Source: an archaeon
GTDB lineage: Archaea; Asgardarchaeota; Thorarchaeia; Thorarchaeales; Thorarchaeaceae
Direction: 5' to 3'
DNA: 49,613 nucleotides
Assembly (NCBI GenBank): GCA_024275415.1
Contig: JAJRZD010000049.1
Coordinates: 1 to 49,613, forward strand
This document shows, in pieces, positions 17,174-27,035 of the stretch (positions are counted from its first letter, which is position 1; each line of letters begins with the position of its first letter). Made by a program: the position numbers and the translations under genes. The notes under the pieces were generated by a model. That model was not told where the DNA came from. It saw only the letters and a program-made list of their open reading frames with translations, and did not search any database.

Positions 17174-17318
17174 TCCCTATCACCACTGAGAATCTGGTTC
17201 TTCTTACCGAGCAGAACCCGCCTTTTAATATGCCGAATTTCCACCACTTCATCTAAACAATAACCTTTAACGAATGAATGGAATGTATCTTTCACGCCAC
17301 CAAGGTAAAGTGTAAAAT

Positions 17319-18011
17319 GTGAGCCCAACGGCTAGAGACCTATTATTGAGGATTACGAAAGAAACAGGGATTCCTTACCGCAAGGTAGCAGAGCGTGTCA
17401 ATGCGTCCATGGCCAAAGGCGAGGGGTTTCTCGAATCTGTCAGAACTCTTGCTCTGGAGTCTGGGCTCAATCCCGAGGACTTTCATCTTGACCCTCTGGA
17501 GATTGTAAAGGAGATTCGTAAGATACTCGTACAAGACTATTCCCAGACCCTCATGATATCTGCAGTTCTTGGACAACTTGTAGAATCTCACGATAAAGAA
17601 AGATATCCTCCCCCAGCGTTCTTTATCTTTCTAGAGATTCTTGCAGAGATAGATGATGCGCCTAGAAAAATAGGTTCTGAACCCCCTCCCAACGTCGATG
17701 AAGCTACTACTCGAATAATTGAGCTCACGACTACATTAGTTTCTCTGATTTGCGAATGGGGTGAAACCGGAATTATAGGCGTGTCCAAGGAGTGCGCTCC
17801 CTCACTATATGACCTTGCTCGAACAGTGTTCAGAAAGACGAAGCTGCTTCAATCTGGAATGTGGACATGCGTATCGTGTGGGAAAATTGTCAACGTCAGC
17901 GAAACGAGGTCTCTATTGTGTCCGGCATGCAACTCGGAGATTGTTAATGGCTCCCCACAGATCTTTGATGATAAGGCTAGAGATCGAACAGGATATGGCC
18001 AACTGAATTGA
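17319..18011 (+). CDS. Helical protein with C-terminal zinc ribbon
   Basis: I do not recognise this 230-aa protein. Residues 1-180 are mainly helical (NASMAKGEG, EIVKEIRKILVQDYSQTL). Residues 184-212 form a zinc ribbon with CVSCGK and CPACNS. The N-terminal segment ITKETGIPYRKVAERV could be a helix-turn-helix. A nucleic-acid-binding or transcription-accessory role is possible but unproven. The start is a GTG at 17319 with AAGGT about 11 bases upstream. It is divergent from dcd and converges with the PAC2-like gene, 15 bases apart. Confidence 0.65.
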   Translation: MSPTARDLLLRITKETGIPYRKVAERVNASMAKGEGFLESVRTLALESGLNPEDFHLDPLEIVKEIRKILVQDYSQTLMISAVLGQLVESHDKERYPPPAFFIFLEILAEIDDAPRKIGSEPPPNVDEATTRIIELTTTLVSLICEWGETGIIGVSKECAPSLYDLARTVFRKTKLLQSGMWTCVSCGKIVNVSETRSLLCPACNSEIVNGSPQIFDDKARDRTGYGQLN

Positions 18012-18026
18012 GATGAATAGTATCGT

Positions 18027-18668
18027 TTACATTGACAGATGGAAATCCAATCCCTGCTGGAGCATCTGCATCGTGGTTTCTATCTGTGAATCTGCAATTG
18101 TCAGGCTGGGATGCTGGTCGACGAGATTCTCCGCAGATATGTGTTCTATAAAGAGAATGACAATGTCTATGTTTGCTGCTGCTCCTATGCTTACCATGGG
18201 TGCTGTCAGCCCGTCATAGAATTCGCTGTTTCCACTTGGGATGTCCATTCTTCTGAGAAGGTTCTCACCTTTCTTTGAAAAAGCCTGGCCTACAGTCGGG
18301 CCATCATATGGTTGAAGGCCAATGAGGAATCTCATAGGGACGGTTCCCCTCAGGAAAAACAACAAATCCGTCACCCATTCGTAGTCTTTGACAAACACAT
18401 CTCCGAAGACAAGCATCAGCTCGTCAGAAACCATCGCTTGGACTGGGATTACTGGTGGTTTTGTTTCTGCCCTGTATGTACTCAATATCCTGAATGCAGG
18501 AGAATCGAAGATAAACACCGGCTCGAATGGAGCCCTTTCATACAAACGCCGACAGATGGCCTGCCCTAACGGGTTCAAACCAAGTATCACTGCATGTTGT
18601 TCGGTTATCTTCCGTTTCTTGTACACCTCTAATATTGGAGAGATCCATTCTTGTTCGAAGGTCGTCAA
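18027..18668 (-). CDS. PAC2-like (proteasome assembly chaperone 2 fold) protein
   Basis: This 213-aa protein has the outline of archaeal PAC2-domain proteins. An opening strand and helix, AVILGLNPLGQAICRRL, is followed by central strands ending in VFGDVFVKDYEWVTDLL. A glycine-bearing FLIGLQPYDGPTVG comes next, and a late DGLTAPMVSIGAAANIDIVI segment ends the domain. The C-terminal helix would mark the family's closing region. In eukaryotes this family helps build the proteasome core; in archaea the role is unsettled. The start appears to be TTG 18668. A different minus-strand frame runs across this start from 18729 with several in-frame ATG codons, so a frameshift or misplaced start is possible. 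Confidence 0.5.
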   Translation of the reverse strand: MTTFEQEWISPILEVYKKRKITEQHAVILGLNPLGQAICRRLYERAPFEPVFIFDSPAFRILSTYRAETKPPVIPVQAMVSDELMLVFGDVFVKDYEWVTDLLFFLRGTVPMRFLIGLQPYDGPTVGQAFSKKGENLLRRMDIPSGNSEFYDGLTAPMVSIGAAANIDIVILFIEHISAENLVDQHPSLTIADSQIETTMQMLQQGLDFHLSM

Positions 18669-18738
18669 TCATACTCGCCCTCTTTGGTTTCTTGTCCATG
18701 CTCTCGTTGATGGCAGGTAATGATGACACCCCCCCTGA

Positions 18739-20286
<1,548 letters not shown>

Positions 20287-20298
20287 CCTAGAATTTTA

Positions 20299-20340
20299 GG
20301 ATTCATTCCAAACGGAGTGAATCCTGTTCTCTTCTTTTTT
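20299..20340 (+). terminator. Hairpin plus T-tract after gdhA
   Basis: GGATTCATTCC (20299-20309) pairs with GGAGTGAATCC (20314-20324) over 11 pairs, including one U-G, with an AAAC loop, and is followed by a T-rich run to 20340. It lies between the stops of gdhA and the convergent coiled-coil gene and could serve both. Confidence 0.7.
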
Positions 20341-20354
20341 GTAACTAAAATTCG

Positions 20355-20966
20355 TCATCCACGGATAATATCAAGCAGTTCTCCAAGTCTTTTCTTCACA
20401 TCACTTTCAACGATACTTAACTCAGCAAGTCCACGAATCTGTTCGACTCTTCTCTTACTGAACTCCTCATTGGATATCTTGCCTGCCTTCCGTAGTACTT
20501 CAAGTTTATCCATTTCTGTGTTGATTTCTCTTCTTCTATTTCGCACCAGGTCGAAACCCTGTTTCAAGGACATCCATTCTATCATCGCATTCGTTCGCTC
20601 TTGCTCTATCTTCTCTTTCCTGATGCGTTCTTCGTCCATCTGTTTCAATTCTTTGTTTGCCTTTCGTATCTCCTTTTGAATCTCGAACAGTCGCGATTCG
20701 ACTTCCCTCTTGACCCGTACGAGCTGGGTAGACATCTGCCAACTCTTGTGGTACTCGTTCAGATGTTCTTTTTCGCTAATCTCTTTTCTCGCAAGTCTTT
20801 TGTCCAATTCATTCAGCTCTTCTTGGACTTTTGCAAGCTGTGACTTGACCTCTGCATATGACTTTCTCAGTGCGACCCATTCCACTGAGAACTGTGAGAG
20901 TACCTCCTTAGGATCCATATAATATGGGTCATCCTCAGCCCGAGGTCTATCGGTTCCATGGCTCAT
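20355..20966 (-). CDS. Coiled-coil protein with repeated hairpin units
   Basis: This 203-aa, highly charged protein is almost wholly helical coiled coil and has no membrane segment. Two units share a layout: a long helix, a short basic turn (ARKEISEKEH near residue 68; RKAGKISNEEF near residue 165), then another helix. The second resembles SHOCT-like oligomerisation motifs (L..L...G.IS.EEF). ESCRT-III or other filament proteins share such long helical hairpins, but specific motifs are missing, so I do not assign it. ATG 20966 has GGAGGT 10 bases upstream; an earlier ATG at 20984 overlaps that site. The C-terminal hairpin of the protein at 42699 has a related pattern. Confidence 0.7.
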   Translation of the reverse strand: MSHGTDRPRAEDDPYYMDPKEVLSQFSVEWVALRKSYAEVKSQLAKVQEELNELDKRLARKEISEKEHLNEYHKSWQMSTQLVRVKREVESRLFEIQKEIRKANKELKQMDEERIRKEKIEQERTNAMIEWMSLKQGFDLVRNRRREINTEMDKLEVLRKAGKISNEEFSKRRVEQIRGLAELSIVESDVKKRLGELLDIIRG

Positions 20967-21085
20967 GGGGTTTCTTACCTCCATCCTGTCGATTTCATGT
21001 ATGGTAGGGACTTAAGGATTTGGAGCTTGTACTTGTAAACTATCAGCTTAAAAGGTAGATTGGCAACTAATGAAACTGTGTCAAA

Positions 21086-22162
21086 ATGCATTTAGAGATT
21101 GAGCCAGTACCATCTAGCTTTCGTAAGGCGATTCCCCATGATGTGTTGAATCTGGCATTTGGCTCCGTCTTCACGGATCATATGTTCACCATGCAGTATT
21201 CCGGGGGGATTTGGCACAGTGCCAAGATTGAGCCCTATCACCCTTTGCTCATCGACCCCGCTGCTTTAGTGCTTCATTATGGTCAGGGCATCTTCGAAGG
21301 TCTGAAAGCATATAGGCGGGGAGAACGAATCTTCCTATTTCGGCCAAGGATGAACCTTGAACGGATGAACAGATCCGCAGAGCGAATGGTAATGCCCCAA
21401 ATTAATTCAGACTTTGTTCTTTCCTCGCTTGAGCAGCTCCTGACTATCGAAAAAGAATGGATTCCAACTCAGAACGGAACGTCACTTTACATCCGTCCTA
21501 CAATGATAGCAACGGAGCCCAAGCTGGGAGTCAAACCCTCTGATGACTACCTATTCTTTATTCTTCTAAGTCCCGTAGGACCCTATTTCAAAGAAGGATT
21601 TCGCCCTGTGGGAATATATGTGGCTGACCAACACGTACGTGCGGCCGAAGGGGGTACCGGTCAAGCAAAGACTATTGGCAACTATGCCGCATCACTGCTT
21701 GCAAGCACCATTGCCAAACAAGCCGGGTATTCCCAAGTACTATGGCTAGATGCAAAAGAACGCAGATATTTGGAAGAGGTGGGGACGATGAACATATTCG
21801 TGGTCTTTGACGATGAGATTGTCACCCCTCCTCTGAGAGGAACAATCCTCCCGGGCATAACCCGTGATTCTGTTTTGACACTGCTCAAACATTGGGGATA
21901 TACTGCCACTGAGCGACTCCTATCTATTGAGGAGGTTCTAGATGGACTAACCTCCGGAAAAATCAAAGAGATCTTTGGCTGTGGCACTGCTGCAATTATC
22001 GCCCCTGTTGGTAGGCTACACTACCAAGATAAGACCTACACAATTGCTAGCGAGTCAATTGGCCCGTTATCGCAACGTCTTTTTGACGAGTTGACTGGCA
22101 TCCAGTGTGGTGAGCGTGACGACCCCTTTGGTTGGGTTCGGGTCGTGAATGAGAGCGGCTGA
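21086..22162 (+). CDS. ilvE: Branched-chain amino acid aminotransferase
   Basis: This fold-type IV PLP transaminase handles Leu, Ile and Val. Landmarks are HYGQGIFEGLKAYR near residue 65, RPRMNLERMNRSAERM and YIRPTMIATEP. The PLP lysine lies in GGTGQAKTIGNYA near residue 196, followed by EVGTMNIFVV and the phosphate-binding GTAAII. At 358 aa it belongs to the longer BCAT class shared with eukaryotes and many bacteria rather than the 300-aa archaeal and enterobacterial form. It is expected to act next to glutamate dehydrogenase through the glutamate/2-oxoglutarate couple. The 3' end converges with the acidic-protein gene, 7 bases apart. Confidence 0.93.
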   Translation: MHLEIEPVPSSFRKAIPHDVLNLAFGSVFTDHMFTMQYSGGIWHSAKIEPYHPLLIDPAALVLHYGQGIFEGLKAYRRGERIFLFRPRMNLERMNRSAERMVMPQINSDFVLSSLEQLLTIEKEWIPTQNGTSLYIRPTMIATEPKLGVKPSDDYLFFILLSPVGPYFKEGFRPVGIYVADQHVRAAEGGTGQAKTIGNYAASLLASTIAKQAGYSQVLWLDAKERRYLEEVGTMNIFVVFDDEIVTPPLRGTILPGITRDSVLTLLKHWGYTATERLLSIEEVLDGLTSGKIKEIFGCGTAAIIAPVGRLHYQDKTYTIASESIGPLSQRLFDELTGIQCGERDDPFGWVRVVNESG

Positions 22163-22169
22163 CCCGATG

Positions 22170-22625
22170 TTAGTACAAGTCCTCAGAAGACCTCTTCTCG
22201 ACATCCGATTCTGGAGGAGAGATTTCATCAAGGGATTCCCATGACGGAGGATCTAAATATGCCTCTGATGGTATCGCAGGTTTCTCAAAGCTAGTGTCTT
22301 CAGGTATGGGTTCAGATAGGATGTCATCGGTCGTTGTTGGTTCTTCTGTGCTGTCTTTTGTTGTTCCAGAGAGATCAGTGCTGTCTTCTTCCTCTTCAAA
22401 TTCTTCTTCCTCTTCTTCTTCCTCCTCTTCTTCATATTCCATGAGTCGAAGGGTGGCTACGAGTTTTCCTTGTTCTATCTTTTCAAGAAGTAGTCTGAAC
22501 ATTCTTTCTACGACCAAGCTTTTTCCTTTTGCCTCGAACTCGATATTGCCAATCTCGAATTCGACCTCTGCATAATCGATTTTGTCCTTCTTCTTTTTGT
22601 CTGATGTGTTTTCTTTCTCGGTCAT
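22170..22625 (-). CDS. Acidic low-complexity protein
   Basis: This 151-aa protein has a short basic segment (KKKKDK), then a globular part of about 50 residues (YAEVEFEIGNIEFEAKG, VVERMFRLLLEKIEQG). A run of about 20 acidic residues follows, then an S/T/E/P-rich tail. The N-terminal module (strand, strand, long helix) may be an interaction domain. The function is unknown. The start was taken as ATG 22625, since the longer frame to 22694 lacks a ribosome binding site. It lies between convergent ilvE and the divergent ferredoxin gene. Confidence 0.65.
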   Translation of the reverse strand: MTEKENTSDKKKKDKIDYAEVEFEIGNIEFEAKGKSLVVERMFRLLLEKIEQGKLVATLRLMEYEEEEEEEEEEEFEEEEDSTDLSGTTKDSTEEPTTTDDILSEPIPEDTSFEKPAIPSEAYLDPPSWESLDEISPPESDVEKRSSEDLY

Positions 22626-22734
22626 GCAATTACCCGCCCTCGATACTATCTCGGAAGTTAATAAACACTTCACATAGATGCTCGTGTGTCCCAAAGCTTT
22701 TAGAATGATTCAGGTGTAGAGCATATCCTCGAAG

Positions 22735-23244
22735 GTGCAAGCATTGCCATCTCGTCTCTCAGTCGATTATACCAAATGTACAGGATGCCGAATCTGCGAG
22801 CTAGCGTGTTCAGCAAAGAACGAAGGAAGATTTCAGCCCAGCATTGCTCGTCTTAAGATTGTGAAATATGATGATCTAGGACTGGACATCCCACACGTAT
22901 GCAGCCCCTGCGAAGAGGCTCCCTGTGTGGAGATATGCCCCGTGTATGCAATGCGGCAGGATCCAATAAGCAAGATGACCTATCTTGATGAGGACAAGTG
23001 TATCCTGTGTAAGTCTTGTGTGGGAGTATGTGTGAATGGCGTGATACTCCTTGACACAGTAAGGATGCGCATCATCAAGTGCGACCATTGTGATGGAGAT
23101 CCTGAGTGTGCAAAGGTCTGCCCTACTGGTGCTATCCATTACGGATCAATCAGCAAACTGACGACAATTGAACGACACGCCAAAATAGGCACCTATCTGG
23201 ACGAAATAAAACGAGTCGCTGAGAAATCCACTGGAGAGGCGTGA
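22735..23244 (+). CDS. 4Fe-4S polyferredoxin partner of AOR
   Basis: This 169-aa electron-transfer protein has several ferredoxin-like Cys clusters: CTGCRICELAC, CSPCEEAPCVEICP, CILCKSCVGVC and CDHCDGDPECAKVCP, enough for up to four [4Fe-4S] clusters. This layout is that of HycB/AorB-type subunits that take electrons from molybdo- or tungsto-enzymes. The gene ends 1 base before the aldehyde ferredoxin oxidoreductase start, so the two form an operon. The start is GTG 22735, or TTG 22744, which has AGGTG at better spacing. Confidence 0.88.
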   Translation: MQALPSRLSVDYTKCTGCRICELACSAKNEGRFQPSIARLKIVKYDDLGLDIPHVCSPCEEAPCVEICPVYAMRQDPISKMTYLDEDKCILCKSCVGVCVNGVILLDTVRMRIIKCDHCDGDPECAKVCPTGAIHYGSISKLTTIERHAKIGTYLDEIKRVAEKSTGEA

Positions 23245-23245
23245 T

Positions 23246-25120
23246 TTGGTGAATGGTGGGTATACTGGCAAGATTCTACGGGTTGATTTGACCAAGGGCG
23301 ATTTCAAGGTCGAGAGCCTTCCAACAGAGTGGGTTCTCAAGTACATTGGGGGAGATGGCTTTGCAGCTCGTCTGCTCTACGACGAGGTTCCTGCAAGGAC
23401 AGATCCTCTGAGTCCCGAGAACAAGCTTCTCATTGCGACCGGCCCCATTACAGGCACATTGTGGCCGATGAGTGGTAGAACTGTCTTTGTTTCAAAGGCT
23501 GCCCAGACTGGGATTTGGGGTGAAAGCCATGTTGGAGGATTTCTTGGCCCAGAGTTGAAATATGCTGGATATGATATGCTAGTAGTAGAAGGTCGTTCAG
23601 AGAATCCGGTTCATATCTCAATCCATGATGGCGATTTGGAACTGATTGATGCAACTCCACACTGGGGGATGAGAACCGATGAGGTCACAGCAGCCATGCG
23701 AAAACACCATAATGATCCTGACGTCCAAGTGGGCGCCATCGGCCCTGCTGGAGAACAACTTGTCCGATTTGCCTCAGTCATAGTGAACAATGCTAGAGCA
23801 GCTGGGCGGACAGGGATGGGTGCTGTCTTGGGCTCGAAGAATGTGAAAACCATATCCATTCGAGGACATGGGTCGGTGGAAGTTGCTGAACATGAGGAGT
23901 TCTTCAAGCTTGCAAAGAAGGCTCATCAAAAGGTTCGTCAAAATCCCCAGGCTCGTGAGATGGGTAAATGGGGTACATGGATTCTTACCGCTGTGAAACA
24001 GGAGATTGGCGAACTTCCCACATTTAACCACCGGACTGGCGTCTTCTCTGGATGGGAATCTCTCAGTGGGGAGTATATCCGCCCTAGGTTCACAGTCAGT
24101 GACCGAGCATGTTTTGGTTGCTCTCTGGGATGCAAGAAGATGAACTACATCCCTGATGGGCCATATGCCGGCACGCTCGAAGAGGGGCCAGAATACGAAG
24201 GTCTGATGGCATTTGGCAGTCTGCTTGGAATTGACGACTATCCTACAACTCTCAAGGCGAATCAGATTTGCAACAAGTACGGGATGGATATAATCTCAGT
24301 TGGATCTACAATCGCTTTTGCAATGGAATGCTACGAGAATGGCATCATCGACGACTCGGATACCGGTGGTGTTCCACTTGAATGGGGAAATACGGAGTCC
24401 GCAATCAAGATTCTTCAGATGATTGCTTCTCGTGAAGGATTCGGTGACATACTTGCAGAAGGGAGCAAGATTGCATCCGAAAAGATTGGAAAAGGTTCTG
24501 AGGCGTACGCGATACATGTCAAAGGACTGGAGGTTTCTGGACAAGACGGTCGCACTCATCGTAGCATTGGGCTCTCACATGCAACATCAGCCAGAGGTGC
24601 GGATCATCTGAGGTCTCTGGTCGTCGTCGATCAGCTCGGTTATGAGAAGGTCGCGGCTGAACGCTGGGGTGTAGACAAGCTGCCTGAGATTCTCAATCCC
24701 TATACTGAACAGTACAAGGCTACTGCTGTTGTCGAAACTGAGAACACATATTGCATCCGAGACACACTCATTGTCTGTTGGTACTCTGTATCGTGGCCCC
24801 CAGTATTCTGGATGAGTGACTTTGCGGAGATGCTGCCTCTGGCAACTGGCATAGATGCGTTTGGCGATGTCACTACACTGGTTGAGATCGGTGAGCGTCA
24901 ACTTAATCTGAAACGGCTGTTCAATGCTCGGGAAGGGATTACTCGAAAGGATGATCAACTCCCAAAGCGGTTCACTCACGAGCCGATGCCTGAAGGACCT
25001 GGGAAGGGACAGGTGGTTGACCTAGAATCGCTTCTTGATGATTACTATAGGCTCCGGGGCTGGGATCCCGAAACAGGTTTGCCCACAAAAGAAACCCTGC
25101 GACGCTTGTCACTTGAATGA
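23246..25120 (+). CDS. aor: Aldehyde:ferredoxin oxidoreductase (tungsten enzyme)
   Basis: This 624-aa enzyme of the AOR family oxidises aldehydes to carboxylic acids with ferredoxin as acceptor, or runs in reverse. The N-terminal domain has GYTGKILRVDLTKG, GGDGFAARLLYDEVP, ATGPITGTLWPMSGR and AGRTGMGAVLGSKN. The [4Fe-4S] ligands CFGCSLGC lie near residue 290, with a later Cys in DTLIVCWYS, and SARGADHLR binds the pterin. The substrate is not fixed by sequence: AOR, FOR, GAPOR and related forms share these motifs. The start is TTG 23246 or GTG 23249. The upstream polyferredoxin is the likely electron carrier. Confidence 0.92.
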   Translation: MVNGGYTGKILRVDLTKGDFKVESLPTEWVLKYIGGDGFAARLLYDEVPARTDPLSPENKLLIATGPITGTLWPMSGRTVFVSKAAQTGIWGESHVGGFLGPELKYAGYDMLVVEGRSENPVHISIHDGDLELIDATPHWGMRTDEVTAAMRKHHNDPDVQVGAIGPAGEQLVRFASVIVNNARAAGRTGMGAVLGSKNVKTISIRGHGSVEVAEHEEFFKLAKKAHQKVRQNPQAREMGKWGTWILTAVKQEIGELPTFNHRTGVFSGWESLSGEYIRPRFTVSDRACFGCSLGCKKMNYIPDGPYAGTLEEGPEYEGLMAFGSLLGIDDYPTTLKANQICNKYGMDIISVGSTIAFAMECYENGIIDDSDTGGVPLEWGNTESAIKILQMIASREGFGDILAEGSKIASEKIGKGSEAYAIHVKGLEVSGQDGRTHRSIGLSHATSARGADHLRSLVVVDQLGYEKVAAERWGVDKLPEILNPYTEQYKATAVVETENTYCIRDTLIVCWYSVSWPPVFWMSDFAEMLPLATGIDAFGDVTTLVEIGERQLNLKRLFNAREGITRKDDQLPKRFTHEPMPEGPGKGQVVDLESLLDDYYRLRGWDPETGLPTKETLRRLSLE

Positions 25121-25127
25121 GCGACTG

Positions 25128-25361
25128 TCAGAGCAATCGTTCCTTGTCAGCCGTTCTTGGGATTGACACGTACAGGACGTCCTCATATCCCAAAATGCCA
25201 TATCCTGATGGATTCTCGAGTCTGACCATGTCATCATATGCTTCGCTGACTCGCACATTGGGTATTTTTGCTAACGTATCCTTTTGCATATAGCGTAAAT
25301 AGACAGTGAAGATCTGCCCGGTCTGCTTCAAGTTGTTGAAAATGGCTTTCCAATCAGGCAT
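25128..25361 (-). CDS. Small hypothetical protein, 77 aa
   Basis: I do not recognise this protein. It starts MPDWKAIFNNLK, followed by beta-rich segments (GQIFTVYLRY, GYGILGYEDVLYVSIP), as in a compact alpha-beta domain with no Cys or membrane helix. The ATG at 25361 is preceded by AGGAG; an earlier in-frame start (25406) reads through this site and is less likely. It lies between the AOR gene (convergent, 7 bases) and the DUF123 gene on the same strand, 56 bases away. Confidence 0.6.
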   Translation of the reverse strand: MPDWKAIFNNLKQTGQIFTVYLRYMQKDTLAKIPNVRVSEAYDDMVRLENPSGYGILGYEDVLYVSIPRTADKERLL

Positions 25362-25417
25362 CCATGTATCTCTCCTGTGTATATCTACGGAACTATATGA
25401 ATGCATTTAACAGTTGT

Positions 25418-25897
25418 CTATTGTGTAATGTCAAAATCATTAGGTTTTGTCTGCGAGTACAATATTGGTTCCAACCCCATTGCAATGAATGTGTTTCGTA
25501 CAATCTTCAGTGGGCTCTCACCCAGCTGGTGCATTACAATATGTGAAGTACATCCTTTCTTGCAATCCGAGGAGCCGAACCCTTTTGGCCCGTATTCGAA
25601 TTGACCAGAGGCAAGTAATTGTGAAACTACCTCGCATTCCCTGTTTCGTTCTGATGTGGACCAGATCGCATCAAGCAGAGTTACGTTCTCTCTAAGCAAG
25701 TAATCGATGTGCCAATGACTCTTCTTATCAGACCTGAAATGACGAGATAACCTGTTCGCAAGGTTGGTCGCTGTGGTTCCTAGTGCCGAGCCGACATACA
25801 CCCAGAACCCCTGCTCGAAAACATCTTTCCTCTTGGCCCCGACATTCACGGCTGTGGTTTTTGGCATCTCGATGATGAGCGTATATACACCTTTCAT
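25418..25897 (-). CDS. DUF123 / GIY-YIG-like protein
   Basis: This 159-aa protein matches the DUF123 family, a GIY-YIG-like fold often fused to endonuclease III in archaea. The opening GVYTLIIEM and WVYVGSALG stand for the GIY and YIG positions, followed by NRLSRHFRSDKKSHWHIDYLL. The Cys-His region GSSDCKKGCTSHIV near residue 110 may hold a metal. The active-site role is unproven in this family, and DNA processing is suspected. It stands alone and is divergent from the MBL-fold gene. Confidence 0.8.
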   Translation of the reverse strand: MKGVYTLIIEMPKTTAVNVGAKRKDVFEQGFWVYVGSALGTTATNLANRLSRHFRSDKKSHWHIDYLLRENVTLLDAIWSTSERNRECEVVSQLLASGQFEYGPKGFGSSDCKKGCTSHIVMHQLGESPLKIVRNTFIAMGLEPILYSQTKPNDFDITQ

Positions 25898-25958
25898 TCG
25901 ACTAACATCTCTTTCGTGACATCAACTTCAACTTGCGATATTATCATAAGGTCTTTGG

Positions 25959-26921
25959 ATGATAACAAAATTGACAATGTATGGTAGTGAGATTATCCCC
26001 GGAATCTATGTCGTCAAGGGAAAGTTTGCTGACGAGTTTGGCTTCATTTCAAGTTACGTCATTGTAGATGGGGACACTGCGGCAGTAATCGACCCGGGGA
26101 CAGCTGGTGACCCTGGAAAAGACACGTTGGAATTTGTAAAGCACCTTGGTCTGAATCCCAAGAGTGACATCACAACCATCCTTTGCACTCACGGTCATCC
26201 TGACCATATCGGAGGGGCGGGGATTTTGAAGAAGGCTACTGGTGCTTCGATCATGATTCACGAAGATGATGCAGTCCTTCTATCCAATCCTTCCGAGTTC
26301 ATTGACTCCCGATTGAAGCTGACCTTTGCAGGACGGATGGCGATGAAGGTCGATAGGGGTCCGCTCCGTGTGAACTACCGTCCAGTTGATCCTGACAGAT
26401 TACTTGATCGTGGTGATACGATCAGGATTGGTGATGTGTCCTTGAGAGTCATCCATACCGGAGGGCATTCTGCTGGACATTGTGTCTTTTATGACTCGGC
26501 TAGGAAGGTGTTGTTCTCGGGTGATGAAGTGAACAATTTCCCAAATGACCCCCGAAAGTTCTATATCGACCTTAGTGGGAGTCTGGCAATCCGCCGCTCA
26601 TCGTTGGAATCGCTTCAGAAACTAGACATCGAATTTCTACTTCCTTCTCATGATGTGTCCCACATGATGGGAGAGGTCAGTCTGCAATTCCGAGAGGCTG
26701 CTGATGCAATATTACAATTCCAAGACAATGTCCTCAGTCATCTATCAGCGCGAGGGTCAGCAGATTTGGAACAGCTTGTTTTTGACATTCAACAAGCACG
26801 GAGTATACCTATCCCTACTGACGCCTATTCACTGTTCACCACAACACTTGAGGCATGTCTTCAGGACTTAGCTCGTGCCGGTCTGATTAGGTGCAATGAA
26901 GGGATTTGGAACCCCATCTGA
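25959..26921 (+). CDS. MBL-fold metallo-hydrolase
   Basis: This 320-aa metallo-beta-lactamase-fold protein has the metal motif HGHPDHIGG near residue 73, a second His in HTGGHSAGHCVF near residue 167, the bridging Asp in FSGDEV and a final His in LPSHD. The C-terminal 70 residues look like a small helical or winged-helix domain, as in LACTB2/glyoxalase-II-type relatives. The substrate could be a thioester or nucleic acid. AAGGT lies 5 bases before the ATG at 25959. Confidence 0.88.
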   Translation: MITKLTMYGSEIIPGIYVVKGKFADEFGFISSYVIVDGDTAAVIDPGTAGDPGKDTLEFVKHLGLNPKSDITTILCTHGHPDHIGGAGILKKATGASIMIHEDDAVLLSNPSEFIDSRLKLTFAGRMAMKVDRGPLRVNYRPVDPDRLLDRGDTIRIGDVSLRVIHTGGHSAGHCVFYDSARKVLFSGDEVNNFPNDPRKFYIDLSGSLAIRRSSLESLQKLDIEFLLPSHDVSHMMGEVSLQFREAADAILQFQDNVLSHLSARGSADLEQLVFDIQQARSIPIPTDAYSLFTTTLEACLQDLARAGLIRCNEGIWNPI

Positions 26922-27035
26922 TTACTACGTTCCAGCTATATTCAAAAAGCGGTATCGCTATTGTTATTCTCCCAGCTCAGTTCGTACTTAACGAGCTACA
27001 CGGACTGTCCCACGATTCTTGAGAGGGATTTTGAG

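Noticed and set aside
22380..22440. Microsatellite-like CTTCTT run.
   Set aside because: It is the antisense of the poly-Glu tract of the acidic protein gene and needs no other explanation.
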